Below, in pieces: positions 1-8,552 of a stretch of 40,200 bases of DNA. Origin of the DNA: Lachnospiraceae bacterium (GTDB lineage: Bacteria > Bacillota > Clostridia > Lachnospirales > Lachnospiraceae); the NCBI GenBank assembly GCA_017508825.1, contig JAFWRC010000204.1:1-40200 (forward strand), in the 5' to 3' direction. A program made the position numbers and the translations under genes. How positions within the stretch are numbered: position 1 is the stretch's first letter; each line of letters begins with the position of its first letter. A model generated the notes under the pieces. It was not told where the DNA came from. It did not search any database and worked only from the letters and a program-made list of their open reading frames with translations.

Positions 1-981
1 GCCCAGGAGCAGCTGGACAAAGCCCTGGAAATGTACAACGACTGGGATAATAAAGCTACGGCCGCAGTGATGATGCAGTATCCGAACCGCAGCTCCTTTA
101 AAACGCAGGTAGATTCGCTGGAATTGCAGAAAGACAATGCCTACCGGCAGATGATCCAGGCAAAGGATGCCTGCGATATCGCGCAGGAAGCCCTGGATTC
201 CGCAAAACAGCAGCTGGCGGATTACCAGAATTATACCAAAAATACCATCGCCGCTTCCACGGAAGCCCAGATCATCGGCGTGGACCAGCAGCTCGAGGTC
301 GGCGCAGCCCAGCTGGATGCAGCCAATTCGCAGCTGCAGGCAACCGGCGCCAATATCCAGGCCAGCCGCGCCGGCATCAGCCAGGCAGAGGCAGCGATCG
401 CAAATGCCGAGACCGCTCTTTCCTATTATACCGTGACCAGCCCGGTCTCCGGTACGATCCAGGCCATCGGGATCTCCGAGCATAATATGGCCACTCCGTC
501 CCAGCCGGCCTATACGATCCAGCTGGATGAACCCGGCAAGGTCGTATTCTATGTAGCCGAAAAGACCATGCGCGAGATTCAGGTCGGAAACGAAGCTGTG
601 ATGGAACGTGACGGTGTATCCTTTAGCGGAAAGATCGTGTCAGTCTCCAATATCGTGGATGCACAGCAGGGATTGTACAAAGTGGAAGCGCAGGCTGCAG
701 ACGGCACACAGCTGCCGCCCAGTGGATCTTCGATCAGTATCCTGACTGCATCCCGCCGATCCGAAAATGCCCTGGCGGTACCGGCCGACAGCATCTATTA
801 CGACGGCGAGCAGGCATACGTTTATGTACAGGACGGCAATGCAGCGCGCCGCCGCAACATCAGCTGCGGCCTGATGGAATCCGACCGTGTGGAAGTCACC
901 GATGGCCTGAGTGCCGGCGATTCCGTGATCATCAGCTGGAACTCTAACATGAAAGACGGCGCAGAAATACAGATCAAATAA
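1..981 (+). CDS. RND efflux periplasmic adaptor (HlyD/MFP family), 5' truncated
   Basis: The frame is open from base 1, so the true start lies upstream of the window; 326 residues are visible. The first part is Gln/Ala-rich alpha-helical hairpin (QLEVGAAQLDAANSQLQATG and similar), typical of the coiled-coil arm of membrane-fusion proteins. It is followed by a lipoyl-like segment (YTVTSPVSGTIQAIG) and beta-barrel/membrane-proximal domains ending in EIQIK. MFP adaptors couple an inner-membrane pump to export; in Gram-positive bacteria they sit on the outer face of the membrane. The stop is 12 bases before the RND pump gene, so the two are surely co-transcribed. Substrate cannot be told from sequence. 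Family assignment is firm; the signal peptide or anchor is outside the window. Confidence 0.9.
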   Translation, partial: AQEQLDKALEMYNDWDNKATAAVMMQYPNRSSFKTQVDSLELQKDNAYRQMIQAKDACDIAQEALDSAKQQLADYQNYTKNTIAASTEAQIIGVDQQLEVGAAQLDAANSQLQATGANIQASRAGISQAEAAIANAETALSYYTVTSPVSGTIQAIGISEHNMATPSQPAYTIQLDEPGKVVFYVAEKTMREIQVGNEAVMERDGVSFSGKIVSVSNIVDAQQGLYKVEAQAADGTQLPPSGSSISILTASRRSENALAVPADSIYYDGEQAYVYVQDGNAARRRNISCGLMESDRVEVTDGLSAGDSVIISWNSNMKDGAEIQIK

Positions 982-993
982 CGAGGTATAAAC

Positions 994-3900
994 ATGTTCG
1001 AACTTACAAAAGCGGTGATCAAACGGCCCGTGACTGTGATCGTAACCCTGGTGGGACTGGTGCTCTTCAGCATTGTTTCCGTCCGCAGCATGGATATGAA
1101 ACTGATGCCGGACATCAACATCCCGATGATGGTCGTAGCCGCGACCTATCCCGGTGCTTCCCCGGAGGAAGTAGATAAAAACGTGATCGATAAGATACGC
1201 GAAAGCTGTTCGACGATCGCAGATATGAAAAAGACCATTACCCAGTCCTATGAAAACTACGGTATGGTACTGTTCCAGTTCAACTATGGTGCCGATATGG
1301 ACCAGGCCAGAGAAGACATCCGGGCCAAACTGGATCTGGTGCAGAACGAATTGCCGGATGACGTAAAGACACCGACCATCATCGAAATGGACTTTGATGC
1401 CATGGACGATATGACGCTTTCGATCTCTTCCAAATCCGAAGGCGTGGATGTATTAAAACTCGTACAGGATGAACTGGATCCCCAGCTGCACAAAGCTGCT
1501 GCCATGGCGGATATGACCGTGACCGGCGGCGATGAGACTTACATCGCGGTGCGCATCATTCCGGAATACGCCACACAGTACGGGGTAAACGCGACCACTC
1601 TGGTGACCGCGATCAAATCACTGAACTATTCCATGCCTGCCGGTAACGTTTCCTACGGTGATCAGACGCTGAATATGGAAACTTCCGTAGAATATAATAC
1701 TCTGGAAAAGATCCGGCAGATCCCCATCACAACGGCAAGGGGAACTACCATCCATCTGCAGGACATTGCAAATGTTTCCTACGGTATCTCGGAAAAGACG
1801 GAACTGTCCCGCTATAACGGAAACGAGACCGTATCCGTGAGCCTGAAGAGAAAAGCATCTTCGACTTCCGTTACCCTGTCCCATCAGGTGAAACAGATCG
1901 TGGATGACTTCCTTACAGAGCATCCGGATGTGAACATCGAGATCATCTACGATGCTGCAGACGAGATCGAATCCACACTGAAATCCGTTGCAACGACACT
2001 GGTAGAAGGTATCCTGATCGCCATGCTGGTCATCTTTATCTTCTTTGGTGACCTGAAAGGTTCGCTGATCGTCGGTTCCACCATGCCCATCTCACTGCTG
2101 GCGGCACTGGTGCTGATGAATGCCGCCGGGATCTCACTGAACCTGGTGTCCCTGAACGGTCTGGTATTGTCCATCGGTATGATCACGGACAACGCCGTCG
2201 TTGTCATCGAGATGTGCTTCAAACGACAGGAAGACGGTATGAAATTCCGGGATGCCGCACTGGCCGGCACCAAAACCGTGATCGGGTCCGTTGTTGGCTC
2301 CACCATCACTACCGTTGTCGTTTATCTGCCGCTGGTATTCCTGGCAGGTCTGTCCGGTCAGCTCTTTAAGCAGATGGGTCTGACCATCGTATTCGTCCTG
2401 CTGGCATCACTGATCTCGGCCGTAACCTTCGTACCGTTCTTCTTTACGATCTACCGTCCGAAGGAACGTCTGAACAACCCGGTGACAAAGTTCATCAACT
2501 GGATCGCCGGCGGTTATGCGAAGCTCCTGCGTCCGATCCTGAACTTTAAGGTACTGACGGTCGTCATCGCCGCAGCGCTGTTCGGCCTCTCCATTTATCT
2601 GGCTTCCGGTATGCCGACAGAACTGCTGGCGGCAACGGATGAAGGCGTCATCAACATCGATGTCACGTTCCGTCCAAACCTGAGCCTGGAAAATATGGAT
2701 AAAGTCGTACAGGATCTGGAACAGTTTGTGCAGGATTCCAATCTGTCCGGCAGTATGAACGTAACAATAACCGAAAACACTGCATCGGCAAGAGTCACCG
2801 CTTACAAGCGGAAGGATATCGACGAGACCACGGCACAGGTCGTTGACCTTTGGAATACCCAATTACAGGGCTTTTCCGACAATTGCGAGATCACAGTAAG
2901 CCCCGGCTCCACCGGTATGACCGCCGCTATGGGCAGCAGTTCCTCGCAGGAACTGGATCTCGCCGCAGACGATCTGCAGAGCCTGCGCGCCGCATGCCGC
3001 CAGGTCAAGGATCTGCTGGAACCGGTACCCGGTGTACTGGCTGTGACCTCCACCATGGACGATGCCGGTGCAAAGGTGCTGGTGGATGTGGATCCGGAAA
3101 TGGCTGCTGCCAAAGGTTTTGCCGCCGTGCAGGTTTCCCAGATGGTTTATGCCAATATGAAGGGAACTTCCGCGGGTGATGTATCGATCAACAACGAAAA
3201 CTTTGAAGTGAAAGTAGAGTATCCGAAGGGCTACTACTCCACCCTGGAAGATGTGCAGTCCATGACCTTTATGAATCCTATGGGACAGAGCGTACCTTTG
3301 ACCGAGATGGCACAGGTACGTATGGTACAGGGTACCCAGACGGTATCCCGTACGGACGGCCGCTTCAGTGCCACCATCAACGTGATCATGACCGCCAAAG
3401 AAAAAGATGCCATCATGGAAGAGATGCAGCCGCAGCTGGATGCTATGGATTTTGATGATAAGGCAAACTTCGTTCCGAGTATGACCGACCAGATGATGGA
3501 GGAAGAGTTCGATGCGATTACCAATGCCATCATCATTGCCCTGTATCTGGTATTTATGGTCATGGCAATCCAGTTCGAATCCGCAGCGCATTCGATCCTG
3601 ATCATGCTCTGCATCCCCTTTGCGGCGATCGGTTCCGTCTTTATGCTGTTGGTGATGGACGTCAAGATCTCCATGACCGCACTCCTCGGCGTACTGATGC
3701 TCTCGGGTATCGTGGTAAACAACGGTATCATCTTCATCGATACCGCCAACCAGTTCCGCCAGAAGGGAGAAGAGATCAAGGAAGCCCTGATCCACTCCGG
3801 CCGTGACCGTCTGCGCCCGATCTTGATCACGACACTGACCACAGAGCTGTCGATGCTCCCGGTTGCTTTCAAACTAGCCAAGAACGCCGACACCATGCAG

Positions 3901-4023
3901 GCCATGGCTGTCGTCATCGTAGGCGGTCTGCTGGCGTCCACGGTACTGACACTGCTGTTGATCCCGACCTTCTATCTGCTGTTCGAAGTGTTCCGTAAAA
4001 AGAAACGCGTCGAAGAAGACTAA
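994..4023 (+). CDS. RND-family efflux pump permease (AcrB/HAE1-like)
   Basis: This 1009-residue protein has the usual AcrB-like size and the duplicated plan: one N-terminal TM helix, a large extracytoplasmic loop, a TM block at about 330-490, a second loop, and a TM block at about 835-1000. The N-terminus (MFELTKAVIKRPVTVIVTLV) and the TM4 segment SIGMITDNAVVVIEM are family signatures. The acidic proton-relay pair of AcrB (DD) is Asp399-Asn400 here, as in several other HAE1-type pumps. The second half carries LSGIVVNNGIIFIDTANQ and GRDRLRPILITTLTT. A ribosome site (GAGGT) precedes ATG 994, just after the adaptor gene. It probably exports drugs, amphiphiles or lipids by proton antiport; specificity is unknown. 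No outer-membrane factor gene is seen, as expected for a Firmicute. Confidence 0.95.
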   Translation: MFELTKAVIKRPVTVIVTLVGLVLFSIVSVRSMDMKLMPDINIPMMVVAATYPGASPEEVDKNVIDKIRESCSTIADMKKTITQSYENYGMVLFQFNYGADMDQAREDIRAKLDLVQNELPDDVKTPTIIEMDFDAMDDMTLSISSKSEGVDVLKLVQDELDPQLHKAAAMADMTVTGGDETYIAVRIIPEYATQYGVNATTLVTAIKSLNYSMPAGNVSYGDQTLNMETSVEYNTLEKIRQIPITTARGTTIHLQDIANVSYGISEKTELSRYNGNETVSVSLKRKASSTSVTLSHQVKQIVDDFLTEHPDVNIEIIYDAADEIESTLKSVATTLVEGILIAMLVIFIFFGDLKGSLIVGSTMPISLLAALVLMNAAGISLNLVSLNGLVLSIGMITDNAVVVIEMCFKRQEDGMKFRDAALAGTKTVIGSVVGSTITTVVVYLPLVFLAGLSGQLFKQMGLTIVFVLLASLISAVTFVPFFFTIYRPKERLNNPVTKFINWIAGGYAKLLRPILNFKVLTVVIAAALFGLSIYLASGMPTELLAATDEGVINIDVTFRPNLSLENMDKVVQDLEQFVQDSNLSGSMNVTITENTASARVTAYKRKDIDETTAQVVDLWNTQLQGFSDNCEITVSPGSTGMTAAMGSSSSQELDLAADDLQSLRAACRQVKDLLEPVPGVLAVTSTMDDAGAKVLVDVDPEMAAAKGFAAVQVSQMVYANMKGTSAGDVSINNENFEVKVEYPKGYYSTLEDVQSMTFMNPMGQSVPLTEMAQVRMVQGTQTVSRTDGRFSATINVIMTAKEKDAIMEEMQPQLDAMDFDDKANFVPSMTDQMMEEEFDAITNAIIIALYLVFMVMAIQFESAAHSILIMLCIPFAAIGSVFMLLVMDVKISMTALLGVLMLSGIVVNNGIIFIDTANQFRQKGEEIKEALIHSGRDRLRPILITTLTTELSMLPVAFKLAKNADTMQAMAVVIVGGLLASTVLTLLLIPTFYLLFEVFRKKKRVEED

Positions 4024-4031
4024 GATCAGCC

Positions 4032-4060
4032 AAAAACCACAGCACCCGCTGTGGTTTTTT
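4032..4060 (+). terminator. Rho-independent terminator of the RND efflux operon
   Basis: AAAAACCACAGC pairs with GCTGTGGTTTTT around an ACCC loop, and the arm ends in a run of six T. It lies 9 bases after the RND pump stop codon. Confidence 0.92.
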
Positions 4061-4061
4061 C

Positions 4062-4090
4062 TTGCGGCAAACCCACAAAAAACGTATAAT
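4062..4090 (+). promoter_or_regulatory. Sigma-A-type promoter of the GGDEF gene
   Basis: TTGCGG (4062-4067) and a perfect TATAAT (4085-4090) are separated by 17 bases. The predicted transcript start is about 30 bases upstream of ATG 4127. A GGGAGG ribosome site lies at 4114-4119. The -35 box directly abuts the preceding terminator. Confidence 0.75.
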
Positions 4091-4126
4091 TGAAGTAGTC
4101 ACCAAATCAGCACGGGAGGCTGGAAT

Positions 4127-6040
4127 ATGAAGAGAAAACTCGCTATTTATGCCAATGGCTACAACATCGAACAACTCCGGCAGGCACTCGATGGCATCCA
4201 AAACCATCTCCGCGCCAAAGACTCGGATATCTTCATCTTTATGAGCTTTGCCTCTTATGGCGAAAATCCCGCCCACAATCAGGGCGAACTCAACATCTAC
4301 AATCTGGGACATATGGAAGACTATGACGGTATCATCGTCTTTTCCAACCATCTGAACTCTCCGGATACTGCGATAAAGCTTTGCCGCAGAGCAAAAGAAA
4401 AAGGCGTTCCTGTCGTCAGCGTAGGTATGCCCGTTGACGATATCCCCTGCGTACGTTTCTCCAATGACGACGGTATGCGGGCACTGGTCACCCATCTGGT
4501 AGAAGATCATCATGTCAAACGTCTTATCTTTCTGGGCGGACCTGCCGATCACGGCGACTCCAACGAACGACTGGAGGTAACAAAGTCCGTCCTTGCCGCG
4601 CATGGTCTGGAGCTGAAAGAGGAAGATATCGTATACGGTGACTGGGGCAATACTGCCCCGAGAATGCTGATCGACCGTCTGGTAGAAACCAAAACGCTTC
4701 CGGATGCTCTGGTATGCGCAAACGATGTGATGGCTCTGGGCGCCGTTACCGAATTTACCCGTCTTGGATATAATGTACCGGATGATCTGATCATCACCGG
4801 CTTCGACCGCTTCAGCTTCGGCACCCATTATTATCCCGCCCTTACCACGGTCAATCCGAATTTTGAGGAGATCGGCAGGCAATGCTGTGAGCTGATCTAC
4901 TCCCTCCTTGACGGCAGATCCGTTCCGGAATCTCCGGTGGTCCCGTCGCTGTTTTCCCGTGCCGAAAGCTGCGGATGCACCGACCAGCCGGAATATGTCA
5001 GGATCCGGAATCAATATTGCAAATTTACCTATCAGCACTATCTGGAAACAAATGCGATCGATATGTTTGAAAGCATCCTGCGGCACCGCATTTCCGAGTC
5101 TTCGGATTATGCCACCCTGAAAAAAGAGATCCGGGATCACTACAGCCAAAACCATGTCTTTGAAGGCAGGGAGTTTTATCTGGTGATCAATCCCGAATAC
5201 TTCGAGGATGTCGTCGCAAAAGAAGAGGAGATCCTCGTAAACGGATATAAGGATCAGATGGAAGCGGTTGTGTCCTATCACGACGGAAAGATGTATCCCG
5301 AAGACTATGCAAACCGCCACGAGATCATCCCGTCCTATCAGAAACGGGACGATGAACAGCGCATCTTCTATATTACGCCGTTGCATTACCTCCAATACAA
5401 CTACGGCTATATGATATTCTCCGGCGATGCCGCCATCATCCGGCAGAATATGTGCGGCTCCTATCTGGAGAAGCTTCAGCAGTCCCTGAAGTTCCTGCGG
5501 ATCAATCTGCGCCTGGACGGACTCAACAAAGACCTGACACGCATCTACAACCGCGATCCGATGACCGGGCTGTACAACCGTCTGGCCTACGAGGAAAAGG
5601 CTGCGGCACTGTATGAACGAAGCCTGATCGACAAGACCCCTATGATGGTCATGTTCGTAGATATCAACTATATGAAACGGATCAACGACCGGTACGGACA
5701 TCTGCATGGTGACAATGCCATCAAGACCGTCGCCGATTCCATCCGCAGTGTATTAAAGGATGACTGGATCGCCGTACGTTTCGGCGGTGATGAATTCCTG
5801 CTGATCGCGACCAACTGCAACGAGGAAGCCGCGGTACAGGTGCGCCACAGCATCCTCTCCTATCTGGAGATCAAAAACCACGACGGCACCCAGCCCTATG
5901 AGATCTCCGCCAGCTGCGGCTACGTGATCACCGATCCCGAAAATCCTTCCAACCTGCAGGAATACGTCAAGGAAGCCGACAACCTGATGTACAAGATCAA
6001 ACAGGAAGTCCACGCAAATGACGGAAAATCGAGATATTGA
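4127..6040 (+). CDS. Diguanylate cyclase with LacI/RbsB-type sugar-binding sensor domain
   Basis: This is a 637-residue protein. Residues 1-285 resemble the ligand-binding half of LacI-family regulators (IIVFSNHLNSPDTAIKLCRR, ALVCANDVMALGAVTEF, DDLIITGFDRFSFG), but no helix-turn-helix precedes it. A middle region of about 200 residues and a coiled linker lead into a GGDEF domain with intact FGGDEF (553-557) and the MTGLYNR entry motif. The RxxD inhibitory site expected upstream of GGDEF is not conserved (KDDW), so product inhibition may be absent. There is no signal peptide or TM helix, so it should be cytosolic and would make c-di-GMP in response to a small ligand, probably a sugar or nucleoside. 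It has its own promoter and no obvious operon partner. No EAL domain is present. Confidence 0.88.
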   Translation: MKRKLAIYANGYNIEQLRQALDGIQNHLRAKDSDIFIFMSFASYGENPAHNQGELNIYNLGHMEDYDGIIVFSNHLNSPDTAIKLCRRAKEKGVPVVSVGMPVDDIPCVRFSNDDGMRALVTHLVEDHHVKRLIFLGGPADHGDSNERLEVTKSVLAAHGLELKEEDIVYGDWGNTAPRMLIDRLVETKTLPDALVCANDVMALGAVTEFTRLGYNVPDDLIITGFDRFSFGTHYYPALTTVNPNFEEIGRQCCELIYSLLDGRSVPESPVVPSLFSRAESCGCTDQPEYVRIRNQYCKFTYQHYLETNAIDMFESILRHRISESSDYATLKKEIRDHYSQNHVFEGREFYLVINPEYFEDVVAKEEEILVNGYKDQMEAVVSYHDGKMYPEDYANRHEIIPSYQKRDDEQRIFYITPLHYLQYNYGYMIFSGDAAIIRQNMCGSYLEKLQQSLKFLRINLRLDGLNKDLTRIYNRDPMTGLYNRLAYEEKAAALYERSLIDKTPMMVMFVDINYMKRINDRYGHLHGDNAIKTVADSIRSVLKDDWIAVRFGGDEFLLIATNCNEEAAVQVRHSILSYLEIKNHDGTQPYEISASCGYVITDPENPSNLQEYVKEADNLMYKIKQEVHANDGKSRY

Positions 6041-6063
6041 AAAAAAGCGCCGCGGTTGCGGCG
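6040..6063 (-). terminator. Rho-independent terminator of the BMP lipoprotein gene
   Basis: Read on the minus strand, CGCCGC pairs with GCGGCG around AACC, followed by C and seven T. The T-run overlaps the stop codon of the convergent GGDEF gene. Confidence 0.75.
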
Positions 6064-6066
6064 ATT

Positions 6067-6091
6067 CAGAGTGACAAATATTGTCACTCTG
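6067..6091. repeat. 11-bp perfect inverted repeat in a convergent gap
   Basis: CAGAGTGACAA and TTGTCACTCTG are perfect inverted arms around a 3-base ATA loop, between two convergent genes. No T-run follows on the plus strand. It may be a second transcription block or an RNA 3'-end stabiliser. Confidence 0.6.
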
Positions 6092-6125
6092 GATAAGTTT
6101 CCGTCATAAGCCCGGGAAAGGCCGG

Positions 6126-7250
6126 TTAATCCTCTTCCGTGGACGGGGGTGTCAGTTCGCCCGCTACAATCTGCACCTGCAGATCCAGAAGTTTATCGTA
6201 AATCTCCTGTGAATAGAGCGGATGGTCTTCCGTGATCCCCACAGCGTTTTCCGCCAGCCCCAGTTCGATCGTCTGGCCAGGTACGATATCGTCCTTTAAG
6301 ATCCCCTCCGATACCTGCTTTACGGAAACATTTACATATTTTAACGCACTGCACAATACATGATCCGGTGCGAGATAGGACTGGTCCTTGTCTACACCGA
6401 TCACATATTTATCCTCTTCCTCCGCTGCGCGGATCACACCCAGACCGCTGGCGCCGGCTGCATGATAGACCACATCGCAGTTCTGATCATACAACGACTT
6501 TGCCGTCTGATAGCCTTTCTCCGGATCATCAAAACTGTCCACGTAGCCCGTACAGATCGAGATCCTGCTCCCACGCTCCTTTGCTGCTGTCTGTACTCCT
6601 GCATCAAATCCGTAATAAAACGTATCGATCACATCATTCCGCTCACCGCCCACAAATCCCACGTAGCCGCTCTCGGTCACACTACCTGCGACATACCCTG
6701 CCAGAAACGAAGACTCCTGCGCCCGGAATACCACGGCAGTCACGTTTTCCGGTAATTCTTCATAGGTCGTATCTACAATGGCAAACTGCACATCAGGATG
6801 TTTTTCAGCCGCTGAAAGTACGGCATCTGCACAGTTCACGCCCACGCCCCAGCACAGATCACAACCGGCCTGTACCAGCTGCTCCATCGCCTCCTGCTCG
6901 CTAAGTGCCTCTTCATCACCGGCTTCTACGATCATTGTATGGCAGTCCATACTTCCTTCCAGCCACTGCAGCCCCTCCCAGGCGCTCTGGTTGAAAGATC
7001 CGTCATCGATACCGGACCGGCTGATGACCATACCAACCACGGGCCACTGCTCCTCTCCCGGTATCACCGGTACTTCCTCATCCTGCGCCGTTACACCCTC
7101 CGCTTCCGGCAGCATATTGTCGGCCGGTGCCGTAGGACGCACTGCCGCTGTCGGTTCTGCTTCTGCTTCCGTCTGCTGCACCGGATGTGCTCCGCAGGCA
7201 CAAAGTACCCCCGCAAGCACCAGGATCGATGCGTATGTTTTCCTTTTCAT
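6126..7250 (-). CDS. BMP-family (PnrA/TmpC-like) substrate-binding lipoprotein
   Basis: The start is placed at 7250, 25 codons inside the longest frame: a GGGAGAAAG ribosome site precedes that ATG, and the protein then begins MKRKTYASILVLAGVLCAC, a lipoprotein signal with Cys19 as the lipidated residue. The mature 356 residues start with an Ala/Glu/Pro-rich spacer, then VVGMVISRSGIDDGSFNQSA, the hallmark of the basic membrane protein family. Family members bind nucleosides for ABC import; some clostridial ones may bind other ligands. A later motif, YHAAGASGLGVIRAAEE, also fits. No BMP-type ATPase or permease is nearby, so it either pairs with a distant transporter or acts as a sensor. It is transcribed alone, with a terminator at 6040-6063. 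Confidence 0.88.
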   Translation of the reverse strand: MKRKTYASILVLAGVLCACGAHPVQQTEAEAEPTAAVRPTAPADNMLPEAEGVTAQDEEVPVIPGEEQWPVVGMVISRSGIDDGSFNQSAWEGLQWLEGSMDCHTMIVEAGDEEALSEQEAMEQLVQAGCDLCWGVGVNCADAVLSAAEKHPDVQFAIVDTTYEELPENVTAVVFRAQESSFLAGYVAGSVTESGYVGFVGGERNDVIDTFYYGFDAGVQTAAKERGSRISICTGYVDSFDDPEKGYQTAKSLYDQNCDVVYHAAGASGLGVIRAAEEEDKYVIGVDKDQSYLAPDHVLCSALKYVNVSVKQVSEGILKDDIVPGQTIELGLAENAVGITEDHPLYSQEIYDKLLDLQVQIVAGELTPPSTEED

Positions 7251-7296
7251 GATCTTTCTCCCATTCCTGAGTTTCGGCATACACTTATCCGCATCT

Positions 7297-7325
7297 ATTC
7301 TACCTAAAAAAATGCAGATACGCAA
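7297..7325 (-). promoter_or_regulatory. Possible promoter of the BMP lipoprotein gene
   Basis: On the minus strand, TTGCGT and TAGAAT are 17 bases apart, about 47 bases upstream of ATG 7250. The elements lie inside the terminator hairpin of the upstream permease operon. The -35 is weak (3 of 6), so this is tentative. Confidence 0.4.
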
Positions 7326-7341
7326 ATCGTATCTGCATTTT
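7306..7341 (-). terminator. Rho-independent terminator of the sugar ABC transporter operon
   Basis: Read on the minus strand, ATGCAGATACG and CGTATCTGCAT form a perfect 11-bp stem with a 5-base loop, followed by seven T. It lies 30 bases beyond the stop of the second permease. Confidence 0.92.
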
Positions 7342-7370
7342 CCATATGGGAGATAATATATGAGAATAGC

Positions 7371-8540
7371 TTATTTGGTTGCGTTCTTCTTGGCTGCCAG
7401 GATATCAAAGACAACCGCGCCCAGAAGTACAACGCCCTTAACGATCTTCTGCCAGTCGGCATCGACGTTCAGAAGCTGCATGCCCAGGTTGATGACACCG
7501 ATCAGGGTTGCGCCGACAACCATACCGAAGACACTGCCGGATCCGCCGTATGCGGATACACCGCCGACTACGCAGGCTGCGATGGCATCCATTTCGTAGT
7601 TGGTACCTGCGGTGGAGTTGGCTGCCTGGAATCTTGCGATCACGATGTAGGAAGTGATAACGGTCAGCACTGCCATATTCAGGTAGGCAAAGAACATGAT
7701 CTTTTTGGTATCCACACCGGACAGTCTGGTTGCTTCCTTGTTACCGCCGATGGTGTAGAAATATCTTCCCAGTGTCGTTTTGGAAGTGATAAAGCTGTAG
7801 ATCAAAACGATCGCTACCACCCATACCAGTACGGTCGGGATACCGCCGGCCAGCGCCAGCTTGTATGCAAAGAGCATAATGACTGCAACGGAGAGAACGG
7901 ACTTAACGATCACGGAGACCATCGAATCTGCCTCATACCCTTTCTTTACACGGTTTGCTCTGGTCAGGAAGTTTACCGCTACAACGATCACCGAAGCGAT
8001 CACACCGACTACGACGCACACGATATTGAGCTGGTTGATCGGTGTTTCAAAAATCTTTCCCGAGAAGAGTTTCAGGAACGTCTGCGGGAACGGGGCGATA
8101 CTGCCGGTAGCGCTGTTCTCGGAAAGCAGCGCGGTTCCCCATCCGCGGAATGCCAGATAACCGGCCAGCGTTGCGATCCAGGGCGGGATATTGACGTATG
8201 CCACGAGGAAACCGAGGATACAGCCGTAGATCACACCTACCAATAACATTATGAAGATCGATACACCGGCAGGCAGCTGCTTGACTACCATCAGGATACC
8301 GCCGATCGCTCCGATGAAACATACGAAGGAACCACAGGAGAGATCGATATTACCGCCGGTCAGCATACACATCAGCATACCGGTCGCCAGTACGAATACA
8401 TATGCATTCTGTGTGATGAGCGCGTTAAAATTCAGAGGAGAAAACATTCCGCCGTTTGTCATCACCACGAAGAAGATATATACCAGGACAAGGACGATCA
8501 GCATTGCATTCTTTTTTAATATGTCCAAATATTTTGCCAT
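7371..8540 (-). CDS. Sugar ABC transporter permease, second of a tandem pair (MmsB/GguB/XylH family)
   Basis: This 389-residue polytopic protein has about ten hydrophobic segments. Family signatures are GMLMCMLTGGNIDLSCGSFV near residue 55 and the EAA-like cytoplasmic loop GRYFYTIGGNKEATRLSGVD, which contacts the ATPase. It is clearly homologous to the adjacent upstream permease (shared SQNAYVFVLA-type, NIDL, RYLYAVGGNE-type and YEMDAIAACVVGG-type motifs) but diverged in the loops. GTAAGGAGA precedes ATG 8540, 12 bases after the partner's stop, so it is the last gene of the operon. Together with its partner it may form a heterodimeric channel for a monosaccharide such as xylose, arabinose or galactose; the sugar is not determinable here. 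Confidence 0.9.
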   Translation of the reverse strand: MAKYLDILKKNAMLIVLVLVYIFFVVMTNGGMFSPLNFNALITQNAYVFVLATGMLMCMLTGGNIDLSCGSFVCFIGAIGGILMVVKQLPAGVSIFIMLLVGVIYGCILGFLVAYVNIPPWIATLAGYLAFRGWGTALLSENSATGSIAPFPQTFLKLFSGKIFETPINQLNIVCVVVGVIASVIVVAVNFLTRANRVKKGYEADSMVSVIVKSVLSVAVIMLFAYKLALAGGIPTVLVWVVAIVLIYSFITSKTTLGRYFYTIGGNKEATRLSGVDTKKIMFFAYLNMAVLTVITSYIVIARFQAANSTAGTNYEMDAIAACVVGGVSAYGGSGSVFGMVVGATLIGVINLGMQLLNVDADWQKIVKGVVLLGAVVFDILAAKKNATK

Positions 8541-8552
8541 GACTTTCTCTCC

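Noticed and set aside
3914-5707. Long open frame antisense to the RND pump end and the GGDEF gene (597 codons)
   Set aside because: It crosses a strong terminator and promoter on the opposite strand and shows no protein motif; the plus-strand genes explain the sequence.
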